64,000 nucleotides of DNA from Aphis gossypii. Lineage: Eukaryota > Arthropoda > Insecta > Hemiptera > Aphididae. Below, piece by piece: positions 29,401 through 43,148 of this stretch. Within the stretch, counting starts at the first letter, position 1, and every line of letters starts with the position of its first letter. The position numbers and the translations under genes were made by a program. The DNA lies in NCBI RefSeq assembly GCF_020184175.1, contig NC_065531.1, positions 77,098,604-77,162,603 of the forward strand. The letters are read 5' to 3'. Below the pieces are notes generated by a model. That model had not been told where the DNA came from, made no database searches, and was given only the letters and a program-made list of their open reading frames with translations.

Positions 29401-32400
29401 ATATAAATATGTATATACCTACTATACATTGTCAAAACGTAGGTACATGGAAAATTGCACATTTTCTTCTACGGTGTTATATAAATTTTTATTAAGAAAA
29501 ACAATTTTTTAATCGTACTGAAAAAAATAATGGTCTATGCGTTGAAAAGCAGCATGTATACTTGGTAAAACTATCACGGACTTTTTAGCGCTTTGTATGT
29601 TGATTTATGTTGTACCTATACGCTAGCTCTTACCGGCTTGAATTATTGGTATATTTGAACGCAGCTGCTATCCAGTGTATTGTAGTGTGCTATACAAGTG
29701 ATGTGTTTTGTACGGCTGACGGGGGTTGTTGGATTAGCGTCTTTTCGCGTTATAAAAATGAAGACATTTTAAAACATACCGACCCCAATCAGCTGTACAG
29801 CTTTTTAGCAATTGAATTCGTATCATCCGCCGTAGTGTTGACGCGTAAAAACGTGTACAATTTTTTTTTTGCCGCATGGTAGTGTTGTAGCCGCAAAAAG
29901 CATGTGAAGCGCTGTTGTAGAATTGACCGCGTTATTAAGATTTAATAGGATGTCGTACGTGCATGATTCGTGGTCCATATTTTAAATTGTAAAAACTCTA
30001 TGCACGTAAACTACTCGATATACATATACATATTTTTACACTAGCATATAAGGCGATTCAACAAGCGTGCTCAGCCTTGTTTTTAATTTAATAATTAAAA
30101 TGTTTAAATTCTCATTTTTGAAATTTTCAAATACACCTAAAATCATAGTTTCAATGAAATTTGCTACTTAAGGAGTGTCCTATGGTGATAAATATATCTT
30201 CTGTTTTTCAAAGAAGAAATCTCCTTTTTACTGATGTACCTTATGTTGATGTATCTAATTCAAAATTCGAACACGTAACTTAAGTCATTAAAATGTTAAT
30301 ATTAAAGATAATAGTCCTTAAAAATAGTTTTTAATAAATATTATAAATATTAATAATTTTATATTATTTACCTATTTAAATTTTCAACATACCATAATTC
30401 CTATAATTTCCAATTCCATTATTATTTATTATAGACTTTACACAAAGTTAAATAAGTAGCTTAAATCTACTCGTTTTTTACATAAAAATGTTCAAATAAT
30501 CCGCAAAATAATTTACAGTGCAAAAGAGAAGTTGTCATGAGTATAAGTATGGTATTGATAAGTAGGTATATATTTGTATAGTTATATCCCTAAGGAACAC
30601 TCTTTGAGTTTATTTGAAAATTCCAAAAATCGTGTTTCAAATAATTGCATTATTAAAAATTAAAGAGGATTGAGCATGCTTGATGAATCACTCTGTATAA
30701 TTATCAAATTTTTTTCGTAAACTCTAAAGAGGCTTTATCATTGATATACATCGATTTCATATTTTCAATAACATAATAACTCTAAGCAACTCTTAAACCA
30801 CTATAGTAGTATCGTTTTCATAATATATATATATTCGTTTGTTTTTCTATTTAGAATTATCAATTTTATGAAATTTATTGATTATTTTATTTTTCTACTT
30901 TATACAATATGTATGTATATGTATTGTTCAACGAGATATCGATTTAACAATTTTCATGCATAACTTCAGACAACGTAACAGTTTTACGTTAACACTTGTA
31001 AAACTTATTTTCGCTACGCATTTACGTATAAACGTTACGCACTCCTATATTATACGGCAGGAATCGTGACATTTTCGGTTTCCTTTAACTGTTTACCTTT
31101 TAAAAACTGTGCTCATTCAAATGCTCCCCTCGGCGTACGACATCCTTTCGACGATAATAATGGTCTCGGGCGCACGTTGCAGATACTTCGGCGAAGTGCC
31201 ACGAAAAACTGTTGGTGCGAATCGGCGGCGGTGCGTGCAACGGCAAACCAAACGGTGCGTCTGCCGCCGCTGACCTGTGCGCGTTCTCCCGGTGCTTCAG
31301 CGACCAGACGGCGGGCAATCACCTACCGCTGTCGTCCGCGTCGCTGGTGATGAACACCAAGTTCCGGACGACCGAACAGCCCAGCACGTACCTGGAGGAG
31401 ATGAACACCAAGGTGCTGGGTCGGTTCCAAAAGGCCGTCAGCACGTCGTGGCCGCGGTACGGTCACAAGACCTACCCGACGCCGGCCACTAGAAAGCACA
31501 ACGTGCTGAAGAGCTGCGCGGACATCAAACGCGACAGGGCCGCGAAAGGCATGCCGGACGTGATCGGCGCCTTAGATGACCTGAGCAAAAGCATCGATGC
31601 GCAGATCGTGGACCGCACCTCCGACCGGCACCACGTGACGCTGATCAAGGTGCGACAGCCGTGTGACGAAATCCACGGCCGGCTGGAATACGCCAAAGAT
31701 CTCATGAGCACGGACGAGACTAGCGAGGAGAGTTTAAAGGCTGACGAGGAAGTGAGATCGTACATGGCCGCCGACTGCGTACACGAAGACGACCGGCTAC
31801 CCGAGTGCAAAAATCTCAAAAAACTCATATCTACTGTAAAAAAAAATATCACACAATCTCAATGTTCTCAAGGTACCGATGTTATTAAATATATATGTAT
31901 ACGTTAGTAGAAGTATTATAGTACAGTGAAAATATATATAGTGCAAGTGTAGTATGTATATAAATATATGTATAGGTATTTAGGTATCTGGTATACACGA
32001 GTTTAGTAGAAGAGAATGTGCAATCGTTTTAACCAAATTATATAGGGACGGTTTTTTGGGAGGAGGGAAACACACTTGATACGATCTAATATATTGTAGT
32101 AAACGCCACTGACCGTGTAACGATGTGACTTTTCAGATAATCGTCTAAAAAAAACGGACGTAAAAACGTACGAATCGACATTAGTGGTGCCAAACGTCAC
32201 TTCGGTGTTACTGAACCACGAAAAACAGTTGGAACCCGAACGCTCTCAGTTCCAACCGGTGAGCGTGCACACCTCGCAAGTGACACACGTTGTGAAACAC
32301 CAGTTTGATGACTCGCTCCAAAAACAACCCAGCAAACGAGTACCGGTGAAAATCGTACAAGACAATCGCAAGTGCAAGCCAAAAACGGATGCACCCGTTA

Positions 32401-34788
32401 CCAAAATGTGTGCCACCGTGTCTTTGAAACAGGTAAACATATTGTAAGGCTGAATAAACGAAAATACATAGATATAATATTGTAACATTTTGTTCGGAAA
32501 CGAATAAAATTAAATTAAAAATGTTAATACCTAACAAAAAATAATAAGTACGAGTGCGTTTTCGAACACTGTAATTTATTAATATTCTTGCAGTATTCTG
32601 AATACCTACTATAAATAAGCATTGTGAATGTTTTCAAAATATACATAGGTATAGGTATCTTACTTATTAGTCATGTATAAGAAACTAGTCATTAATTAGT
32701 TTTTAATTGGAAACACTAAAATCATATTTTATGATACTTTATTTAATTTATATATTAGAAATACATAATATTTTGAAAAATTACTCAAAATAAAGTGTTT
32801 AATACTTACGAAAAATATTCTAAATACCTTATTTATGGAATTATATCAAATTCACGTATTCATTGTAATGATGCATGGCGTCGTTTTCTTATGTTAATAC
32901 CTATTTTATAGATACACATTAATGCGAGTTAAATATATAATATTATCAATTAATACTTGTTTAAGGTTCCTATGACAGTGCAGCCAAAACCGGTGCAGTG
33001 TAACGAGAATAAAAAAAAATCCACCGAAAAAAAAGAGTCGATATACGGCAATATCGGCTACCGCGCCAACAGTCTCAGGGTCAAAGACAAGCCGGCCACA
33101 AACAAACAGGCGCAAGACTTGTTCAGCACGGGCAGGGACAGCTGGCTTAATATGCCCAAAGACTTAGGTCCCAAGCTCAATAAGTCCAAGGCTACCACTT
33201 ACAAGAGTCGTGTCAACCGAAAGGAGACGGTGGACTCGGAGATTTCGGTATTGGAAGAACTGAACCGGGCCGCCGATGAGATACTGAAAGCCGTCAACGG
33301 GTACACCGACGATGAGTCTCAACTCCCAAACGATGCTGAAGACAATAAGACAAAGACGAATCTTGACCACTCGGAGGCGAAACTCAAAAACAAAAAGAAA
33401 GCTGCTCGACTTTTACAGCGAGCAAACAGCAGAGAAGCGTTGTTACACCTGGACGAGGTCAGTTCGTCGGACGAGGACGCAGCAGATGAAGTTCAAAGGA
33501 TAAAACCAAAAATGCAAAGGAAAACTAAGACCCAGTCACAGACTACCAACAACAGTGTCGCCACTAAGACCACAGCAAGTTTTGCGAAAAAGTAATATTA
33601 TGTTTTGTTAAAGTATATTCTCGACTAATACACCAACCTCATAATTAAAATTACAAAATATTTTAGTCATATTGGCTATTGCGTATAAATAGTTTTCTAA
33701 TAATTGTGGTACTTCAAATACTAAAAAATAATAGATCAAATTTAATATTTAATCTAAATTAATGCCTATATCAAAAAAAATTATTACCTATGTTATTAAA
33801 TTGATAACATATCTTATGTGCGATATATAGGTACTCTTTTTAAATTTAATTTTAACTGAAACAAAATTATACTTAACGATTTATTAATACTCTATTTAAA
33901 TACTTTTTTTATATAATATAAAAGTAATATTTTTAAATATATTATCTTAAATGTTTGTTTAAATTATTGTATGAGTATTTCTATTTAAAATTTTAATGAA
34001 TAAAATACAAACAGAATATAGATTTTTTACGCTATAGCCCAACAGCCAACACTATTCACCACTCTCCCCTAAGCGGCAATACATAATGATTTATGACCCT
34101 ATTACATTGACGAGTTAACTTGACCCTTGATAATAATATTTCTGCAAATCCGATATCGTTAAATCTGATTATTACTACCATTCAGCCCGTTTAAGAATCC
34201 AAAATCCACGCTGCTGTGTACGCAGTATTATGAGCCTATAACTGATAGAATTAATAAACGAGCGGTTTTATTTAAAAAAATTATTATTGTAAAAGATTTA
34301 TTTCTTTTTTTCAGAATCCAAAGTCGTACACAGAACGTAACGAAAACTAACTTACAACACAAAGTCCATCCAACATATTACGGAAACGTATCGAGTTGTA
34401 CGCAGGCGCCGATGAAATTCCGGAACAAGCCTTCAGAATCTTTGGCGAAACGTGAGAGCTATTGTCTTGTCAATGCATTATTATGTCACTGACCGGCTCC
34501 GGCTGACTTTCAGTGGAAGTGTTTATAACGTTTTGTAATGATTCCAGAAATCGTCGTAGATCAAAAGGACACTAAAGGAAGGTACCAGTGCAAGATAACG
34601 GCCAGAACTTTTAATTCTAAGTAGGTAAATCACTTTTGCACGAATGCACGGACATTTTAGTAAACCTTTGAATAAAGCAATAGAATAATACATACACTCT
34701 GTTTATATGACATCATGATTTTTACTTTTTCCACAGGAAACTCAAAGGTTCAGTCGAAGAAAACAAAAACTCTATCAAAGGATGTTAA
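23451..34788 (+). CDS. Large uncharacterised protein, 12 coding exons, 1361 residues predicted
   Basis: Coding exons, placed by GT-AG sites with agreeing phases: 23451-23639, 25109-25264, 25437-25508, 26020-27027, 27105-27364, 27538-28064, 31183-31872, 32137-32432, 32966-33591, 34315-34451, 34548-34620, 34737-34788. Together they give 4086 bases, ending in TAA. The ATG has an in-frame TGA 18 bases upstream; a likely acceptor at 23390 implies an earlier untranslated exon. Residues 1-139 are basic and look ordered (EWSRLDRLTGILEHARVEAD, then FQWPSSIFDKKD). Residues 140-560 are serine-rich and charged. A denser block follows (TEVHFDATPGKINIVDMEDK), then a glutamine-rich run near 627-640, a GC-rich exon with MNTKFRTTEQPSTYLEEMN, and an acidic Ser stretch (SSSDEDAADE). 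There is no signal peptide, membrane helix or catalytic motif. I do not recognise the family. Alternative 3' ends are possible at TAA 28088-28090 and TAA 33593-33595 if introns are retained. The join across the 3.1-kb intron 28065-31182 rests on phase alone. Confidence 0.78.
23685..23706. repeat. (AT)n microsatellite in intron 1
   Basis: AT dinucleotide run just inside the 1.47-kb first intron after the first coding exon. Confidence 0.85.
30049..30695. mobile_element. TA-flanked MITE-like element inside a 3.1-kb intron
   Basis: The left end 'ggcgattcaacaagcgtgct' (from 30052) mirrors the right end 'gcatgcttgatgaatcactc' (to about 30693), an inverted pair of about 35 bases with several mismatches. 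A second inverted pair lies further inside: 'ttaaggagtgtcct' near 30168 and 'aaggaacactct' near 30591. Both outer ends are bordered by TA. The interior has no coding potential. The structure suits a non-autonomous Tc1/mariner-type element; the 'GTGATTC' ends resemble the element at 13722. Confidence 0.6.
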
Positions 34789-34972
34789 ATATAATATTAA
34801 TTATTATTACATTAATATGTTAGAATAAGAATTTTTTTTGTTAAACAATTTAAACAATTATAAATCTAACTTAACAAAATATTATACTTTGACCATTAAT
34901 GTTATGCGTTGACATGCGGTTCTAACTAGAGTTATTAATTTATATATCAACAATAATTTTTGTTTGTAAAAA

Positions 34973-35006
34973 AATAAAAATACTCAAAAAAATTAGGTAA
35001 AATAAA
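34973..35006 (+). terminator. Candidate polyadenylation signals of the large gene
   Basis: AATAAA occurs at 34973-34978 and again at about 35001-35006, roughly 190-220 bases after the TAA at 34786-34788. In DNA this AT-rich the hexamer is common, so the call is weak. Confidence 0.35.
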
Positions 35007-35788
35007 TTTACATTAGTTTACTTGTTTTTTATATAAATATATATATATTATTAATTATTATATGATATACCTACTCATGTCTCGTTTAGTCTTTCATCAT
35101 GTACTACTACTAGATATTCAACCTTTTATTCTTGTTGACCATATACGTTGACGTAAAAATAAGGTTGATACGCCTAATATGTTAAAAACAAATGAATATA
35201 TTATATAAACTTACTTATGTATAAATTCTAAATAATAATAAATTGTGATTTATTAATAATATTGTTTATTTTTTATCAACGCGTATTTATTTATTTTAGT
35301 TTAAAATATAAAAATTAATGAAAATTTAGCTAGAAAACAGAATAATCTTTATAACTCGTGTTGTACAATACTTACATCATTTTAGATTCTAAACGGAGCA
35401 ATGAATGTATTAATTTTAAAAAGAATTTTTTTTTCTGACTTTCAAAACCATTTTAAACAATAGAAATGATTTGATTTTAAACTTAGAGGATGGCTTCCCG
35501 TAGCAAATTTAATTTTACTATTCTTACTTTGGGGGTCAAAAGTAAAAAATTCCCTACATTTTTCAAAATATAAGATAAACATATAAAATCGTATCAGTTA
35601 CTCAAAAACAAATAATCTTTGTTTCTTGAAATTTTAATTAAATGATTATATTATCATTTTCTAAACATTTTAACGTAAACATTTTAAAAACACACCTTAA
35701 AAATTTCGTAAAATTTGTAAATAATGTATAGTTAATAATATAACTTACAATTAATTTTTAACATGTATAAAACTTTTAATTCGTGTGA

Positions 35789-35828
35789 CTTAAGGTGTGG
35801 TTTCTAAGGTATGAAACCATACCTTAAG
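35789..35828. repeat. Hairpin: 16-bp inverted repeat with 8-base loop
   Basis: 'cttaaggtgtggtttc' is followed after eight bases by 'gaaaccataccttaag', matching 15 of 16 positions in reverse complement. No adjacent gene uses it in an obvious way; it may be the remnant of a palindromic element. Confidence 0.7.
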
Positions 35829-38800
35829 GATTGAAAATTTAAAACAAGGTTTTTCATAAGTAATTCATATTGTAACTAACAAATCTTAAAAACATACAAA
35901 CCACATATAGGTACGTATGTAAATCTGTAAGTCCTTGATAAAAACACAGTATTTTTTTTAAACATATTAAGTTAAATATTTGGATGAAATTAGATATTTA
36001 AAATTTAAATGAAAAATAATAAGTTAAATTACTTTTTGTAATTTAAAATATTAGTGAGCACTTAGAACTTTTAACGTATATTATTATATTTTTTACACAC
36101 AATACATTTTTAATGAAGTCTATTTGGAAAACGCAAGGTTTTTTTTTTAATTTCAAATACAACATCATTTGATAAATTAATAAAAAGAACTAATAACTTT
36201 TTTTTATTTTGACCAAGATGTTTGAATATACTAATTATTATTCTGATCACTGATTAATGATTTATTTAATAATAAAACACAAAGAGGTTCCGATGAATAA
36301 TATAATACGATTCTATAATATCTATTTATATATAATGTTTCTAATGGTAAATGAACAATATACTTAGTCCCTTGAGATCTTCACTAATCGATTTCTACAG
36401 TACTCAAACTCATTATTTTAGATTTAAGGTCGTTTTACTCTATATACGGAAGATTTGCTTGAAACATAAATACTGAACTGAATGGAAACTGTTCTAATAC
36501 AATGACCAGAACAATAGCAACCACACAACTGTTGCTGAGCGTTCAATGGAAACCATGAGTTACTAATAATTACAGTATAAACTTTATCATCGTCTAACTT
36601 TAAGATTGGTTGTCATTCCAATAATAGCCTTAGTATTATAGCAATCATTACAGTGGATGAACTAAATTAACGCAAACTTGTATCGCACAATCACAATCTG
36701 CAGATATTGGGATTGCATAAACAAACGAAGTACATTGATCGATACTGTATAATTAACTAAATAAAACTAAATAATCCATTAGCTTTCCGATAACAATAAT
36801 ATTGTTAAATTTAATTATTTCAAAAAAAAATATGGAAAAAAGGTAAATTACACAATACTATCAATAATTACTTTTAAATATTGATAAAAACCTTAAAAAA
36901 ATTTTTACGGTTTTTATTAAAGATAAACATATATTTTGATAATATTTAATAGAACTATATACAAAATATTGCATCTAAATAAAACTTTTGGTTACGAAGT
37001 CTCAACAAGCAACAAAAAAATTTGTATTATAGAAAAATCCATTAAAAAGAATTATATAAATTTGTTTCTTCTAATTTGATTGTGGTTCTCAAAAATATTT
37101 CTATTAAACAAAAAATGTCGTTAAATGAAATTTTCACTTTAAAATTAAATACTTAACAAAATGAGTTGACTGAATATTTTTACCAAACTTTATATTTTTA
37201 TAAACTATTATTATTATTATACCATGTAAATAATAATATGATGTATCTTTATTTTTATCGAAGCTATTTTAAATGTCTAACAATATTAAACACTTCATTA
37301 AAATAATAAATTATGAGGCTCAATTAACATATACACTGGAAACATAATCTTATTACATAAAACGAATATATTGTGTATAAAATAGTTTATTATAATTAAT
37401 AATATACTTAAAATTTATGAAAGACTATCATCTCACCCCGTGCGTGCTCTCGTGTGGACGCACCTTTATGATCAGACAATATACAAGTATTGTGTACACA
37501 ATAATATAAATTAAATGGTCCTATTAGGCATTCTTCCTATAATTATCTACTCTATACTACCTGATATATAATCGAAATTAAAATATATGTACAGTTCTTA
37601 ATAAAAGTATTGCATCGATTTAAAATTAACAATAATACATTTTACTAAAATAGTGACATTCATGTACCTAGTAATGTAGTTCAAATTAAACATTTTACTT
37701 ATGCCATGTTATTATAATGGCTTTTACCATATTGTTATGTTTACATCACCATTTCAACCTGTCCAATTTACATTTATTAAACAACCAATATTTCCTAGTA
37801 CTCTTGTCAAGTGTTGAGTATTCATCAAACTACTATTTTGCTTTCATAACAAAATTATTTATGTTTGTGGTTTTCAATTCCCCCATATTTACTTAAACAT
37901 TCATAATTAGTATCATCATCGTATGTAAAATTTTCGTGGAAGGTTACATAATATTAAACATCCAAAAATCTATCAATTCTACCTTACAACCATTTACAAA
38001 GGAAATAATAACATGATATCTACTTATTACAAATTATACAACCTACTATTAATTATTAAATGAATTGTTTACCTATTAATTATTTATTTATATTTATAAA
38101 TTAAATAATGAAATATAAGAAATATTATTTTAGTGATTTCTAAACAATATAATATATTTATTATTTATATTATTATTCTATTACTTAACATTATTGATTT
38201 TTAATACTTTATGAAGATATTGTAAGTATTTACAGTATTATTTTTAGACAAAATTATTCTTAGATTCTTAGATTTTTATTTTAGAACTATTCATATTAAG
38301 ATTTATTTTAACTTGATAATATACCGGTAATTAATCTAATTAAAATATTTTACCTTATTCCTTAAAATAAATACGAAAACTATTTTTTTGTTGAAAATAT
38401 TGGTGCATAAATATCAAATACTAAACCAAACCAAGTATTATATTATAGTTACTTTATACTTATAATGATTGATCTAAGTACTAAAAAGTGAGAAATACCA
38501 CGTTTTGGTGAGATTTTATCATTATACTTAATTTATATAAATTATTATATCAATAATAATAAATTAACTGCCTATTGATTAAATGGTCAATATATGCACA
38601 TCAGCCAACTCAAAAAATATTTTGATAAAAAATATTATGGAATTAAAAACTAAAGTCAATATTGAATATTTACAGAAAGTAAATACCAAAAAAAAAAAAA
38701 AATTAAGCTTTTTAACAAGAAATAATAAATTATTCCATAGATGTGAATGAAAATGAAAATCAAATTTACTGTAAAATAAATCAAATTTTCCTACAATCTT

Positions 38801-41249
38801 TATTGAAATTGTTGATCAATAATCACCTCGATATTTTAGGTATATTTCCCATTGGCATAAATAGTATAATTTTATTATAGTTTATCTAATATAAAATAGT
38901 TGTAGACGAGTAGTAAAATGTTTTTAATAAATTATATAATATTCGTTTTGATACCCTATTTTCTTGTATTATTCATTAATATATATATATATATATTATT
39001 AAATAAATTATTAAAGCAAGCATTCTTTTATGTTCACGGTCAAAGACATTTTTATTTTGAATAAAAATAAGTTACATTTTAAATTATCTAAAACATGCAA
39101 CCAATTAAATTGTACGTAATTTTATTGAAGTTATTTCTCTTACCAATCATTTTTTATATTATTAATTATAATATTTTATATTATAAAATATTTTAATTTC
39201 AAAAATTATTGCTAAAATCATAATTATCGTGTGATATGGAAATAGAAAATCTTTATTAGATACGTATAAAATAATAATATGATTGAAAAATAATTTATCC
39301 CAAATTTCAATTCAACGACGTATTATACGTATTATCTGTCGTTCTTATTAAGTATTATTTAACGACATATTATAGGTGAGTAATATCAGTTTAATTATAC
39401 GAATAAAGAGATATTGACAATCAAGCCTTACGTACTTAAAAATATAAATTAATATAAATTCTTAAACGATCGAATTAATGTAGAAAATGCCATTTTCGTT
39501 TAATCATTAAATTCTGTACCATTTCATTAATTCTTCTTATAGAATATGAAAAAATATTGCATATCACATGAGATCAGTAAACCATGGTTAACTGCATAGT
39601 TTCCTACTATTTAATCTACACAGAGCGCATTGTATATTCAATGTAATTTCATTCAATTTAATATCTATGTACCAACACTTTATTTGGAAAAACATTTTCC
39701 GAAATTGTGTTTCAGTTTTAGGTTAGAAATATTCAAGCGTATAAAAAATCTATCAAATAGTAGAATATATTGGAATTTAAAAATGTTTTTTAATGATTTT
39801 AATTACCATCGTTTAGAGTAGAAAAATGCTAAATGCTTCAAATTTTTTAGTAAATTATCTATTGATTAGAATTGAGTTTAATTATTATATCTACTTTGGA
39901 CTTAAGAAGTTATATCGCTATAAGAAGATGCACTTCAGTTCTTAACAATACCAATTTTATTCTAGATATACTAACGATTGTTTAAAAGGTTTAAGTCTTT
40001 AAGGTTAACACATATAAGCAATCTACCTTTTTCTATATTACATTATAAGTATAATAAATTTGGAAATTTTAGAAAATTTGGTTGTTGTCACAAATGTTTA
40101 AATATTCACTTTTGATATTTAAATACAATGTAACCATGAAAATTAAAAAATATTCTATAATATTTATAAATATAACTTATAATACATACCAGCTATATAA
40201 TATATATTATAACTAGCAATCAAAAATATTTAGTCAAATTTATTTTATTTTATTTAATCGATAAGTATTCTTATAAATAATTATTTGTAACGTCTTATAA
40301 ACAACAAACATAAAAATAAACTAAGCAGTGCTCAATATCGTTATTCGAAATCAATGATTTATTATTATTATAAAAATGTAGGTAGGTAGGTACCTTTAAA
40401 ATAAAGACACACAAAACTGGCACACTATTATATTATATTTGCTGTGCTAGTACGAGAATCTGTTTTTATTTACTATTTTTTTTTCAATATCACTCATTAT
40501 ACGCGAATTGTTTATTTTCGTTTTCTTTGTTTTCTTTGTTTTAGGTATTCATGCGTGTAATAAGCTTTCAACCAACAAGCAGAATCCTCCATTATTATTA
40601 AAATTATTAAATGAAAATACATGTATACTGTAATATACGACAAAATATTATACGAGTACATCACTGCAATTATTTCTGTTCGATTTTATTTCAAATCAAA
40701 TATTAGTTTTTTTGATTTTTGTTATGCTGATTAATAATCTGTAGTATAAAATAATATGACATTGCTTTATTGAAACTTGTACACAAAACTTAATTTTTCA
40801 TCAAATCTCATATATTTTATAAGTGTAATAAAATTCCACTGATAAATGATATTTTTCTAATTGCTTTTTACTATTTATCAAGATTATGTACTTTTACGTT
40901 AATCAATACATTATGATACTACAACTTACTTACCAGTTACCAAAAATTAAGATGGAAACAAAAAAAGTTAAAGTTAACGTAGTAAAAAGTATGGTAGACA
41001 TAGACAATCATAAAATATTATAAAAATATGATAAAATATTATACATTTTTTTTTATAAAATTTCTTAATTTAAAACAACAATATTTTAATTTTAATAATC
41101 TTTTTTATGTCTGGGCATATACTTTAGGTTAATTTTGCTCTTACAATATTATATTGAATTATTTGCCTTTTTTTAGAAATTTTAATGGAAACCTTATAAG
41201 TTATAAGGATAATCAGATATATGACGCATGTTAGACTTGGCTCATATAC

Positions 41250-42522
41250 ACGTGCATCACCCCAGCCCCACCCATTTGGAATTTTTAAAAAATTTATTTA
41301 CCAATATTTAGTATGTAATTTGTATGAATTTGTATGACAACTTTCAAAATTTGTGCGGCCTTGATTTTCTCGTTATCAACCAAAAACATGGGTGGGCTGG
41401 GGTGATGTGATTTCAGCCCCACCCAAGGTTAACATTAATAATTCATACTCTAACCTACACCATAATTTAGTACGTAATTTGTATGAATTTGTACGACCGT
41501 TTTCAAAATTTGTACGATCTTCGTTCGCCGGAAATCGCAAGAACTTAAAAACCGGCGTCACCCCAGCCCCACCCCGCGGACAAATTTTAGCGTTTTCGAA
41601 TTTTTTCCAGTCCTATGTTTTAGTACGTAATTTGTATGAATTTGTACGACCGTTTTCAAAATTTGTACGATCTTCGTTCGCCGGAAATCGCAAGAACTTA
41701 AAAACCGGCGTCACCCCAGCCCCACCCCGCGGACAAATTTTAGCGTTTTCGAATTTTTTCCAGTCCTATGTTTTAGTACGTAATTTGTATGAATTTGTAC
41801 GACCGTTTTCAAAATTTGTACGATCTTCGTTCGCCGGAAATCGCAAGAACTTAAAAACCGGCGTCACCCCAGCCCCACCCCGCGGACAAATTTTAGCGTT
41901 TTCGAATTTTTTCCAGTCCTATGTTTTAGTACGTAATTTGTATGAATTTGTACGACCGTTTTCAAAATTTGTACGATCTTCGTTCGCCGGAAATCGCAAG
42001 AACTTAAAAACTGCCTACCTGTTAATATACTAGATAATAGATTGCCTACCTGATAATATATACTACTCGCATTATTCACAAAAACGTATTGCTGTGTCCA
42101 GCTAGTAAATTACATATTATTTTATAATAAAAATATTTAATATTATATTACTAACTAATATTGTAACTCACACTAGATTGTACAATTTACATTGATATAC
42201 GAATTTAATTGTATCATTATCCGTGACGGTTAAAATTAACAAGTATAGCAGTAACGAGTTTTATATTCTCTACATCGTGATTATTACGTATGTCTACATA
42301 ATACGTAAGATGTATGGTAAAAACTATCTGTAGGTATTAGATTTTGAGAAAAGAACAAATTTAAGGATGAAGTTTTAAAACGTTTATTAGTTTATTACCT
42401 AATGAACAATATATGATCCATTACCTTTATATATTGTATAAATATCATATTGTGTAAATTAAAAATTCGCAAGGTACTCGTGTATTAGATTTGACTGGCA
42501 TTGGTTTGGATTTCATGTCATC
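41250..42522 (+). repeat. Left terminal inverted arm of the transposon
   Basis: This arm is the reverse complement of 51623-52897. Matching stops sharply after 'catgtcatc' at 42522. From the outside in it holds a CACCCCAGCCCCACCC motif, a decayed unit, four 153-bp units and then about 500 bp of unique AT-rich sequence. The inner end carries, in antisense, the same sequence as the last codons of the transposon gene. Confidence 0.93.
41468..42011 (+). repeat. 153-bp tandem array, left arm
   Basis: Units start with 'tagtacgtaatttgtatg' at 41468, 41621, 41774 and 41927; the fourth is cut short at about 42011. Copies look identical apart from the edges. A decayed copy starts at 41309 ('tagtatgtaatttgtatg'). 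Three of the units hold the GC-rich motif CACCCCAGCCCCACCC (41560, 41713, 41866). The period is a multiple of three, which produces a long but meaningless open frame. Confidence 0.95.
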
Positions 42523-43148
42523 TAAATAAATATTAATTTAATTTAAAAGAATTTCATTAATCATTATGATAATATTCCTATAATAGAATATTATACACTG
42601 ATACAATAATTTTTATAATCATTTAATTCCTATTCCTATTAATATATTGAAAATTATTTTTCAATTTGTTTATAGTGTTTTTCTTTTTTAAATTACCTAC
42701 TACATATATTAAAAGGTATCTACAACATAATATAATATATATCATGGATTCGTGTACACAGTTTAACATTTATGTCTGTAGTTATTATTATGGTATAATA
42801 TGTTACATTTTGTATACACGTATAGTTTGGTATTTTCCCAAATAAACCAACTAATTTTAATAACGTAGTATTGCAAACCAAGTTATATATGTGTTATATT
42901 GACATTAATATTAATAGATCATTGAATACTATTGATGTTGTACAGAAATAATCACTTTTTCCAAATATATTTTTCATTTTAGTCTTGACTATCCTGACTA
43001 TTACTACCGAGTGTCGTACTATAATCATAATATCTTATATTTGATTAATTTTCTATTACGCGCTTCCCATTAGTATTTTTTAGCGTATTTTCCGTATATA
43101 TTTTTCATAGCTAGTAATTGAGTTATTTAAATCCATTGTACATTTAAA
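42523..43148 (+). promoter_or_regulatory. Leader region of the transposon gene
   Basis: Unique AT-rich sequence between the left arm and the first ATG at 43149. It should contain the promoter and 5' untranslated region of the transposase gene. No specific TATA box can be chosen in such AT-rich sequence. Confidence 0.35.

Larger units (their letters stand above)
34789..41249. other. AT-rich intergenic region
   Basis: No open frame of substance and no conserved motif is visible on either strand. At 35383 lies a sequence 'ttttagattctaaacggagc' that matches one end of the repeat family found nested in the transposon at 44132-45429. At 35789-35828 is a 16-bp hairpin. The rest is AT-rich low-complexity DNA including a short (AT)n run at about 38980-38997. 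Confidence 0.5.

Noticed and set aside
41392..42033. 213-codon open frame on the + strand in the left arm
   Set aside because: It consists of a 51-residue unit repeated because the 153-bp DNA period is a multiple of three; the mirror copy in the right arm gives the matching minus-strand frame. No sign of a real protein.
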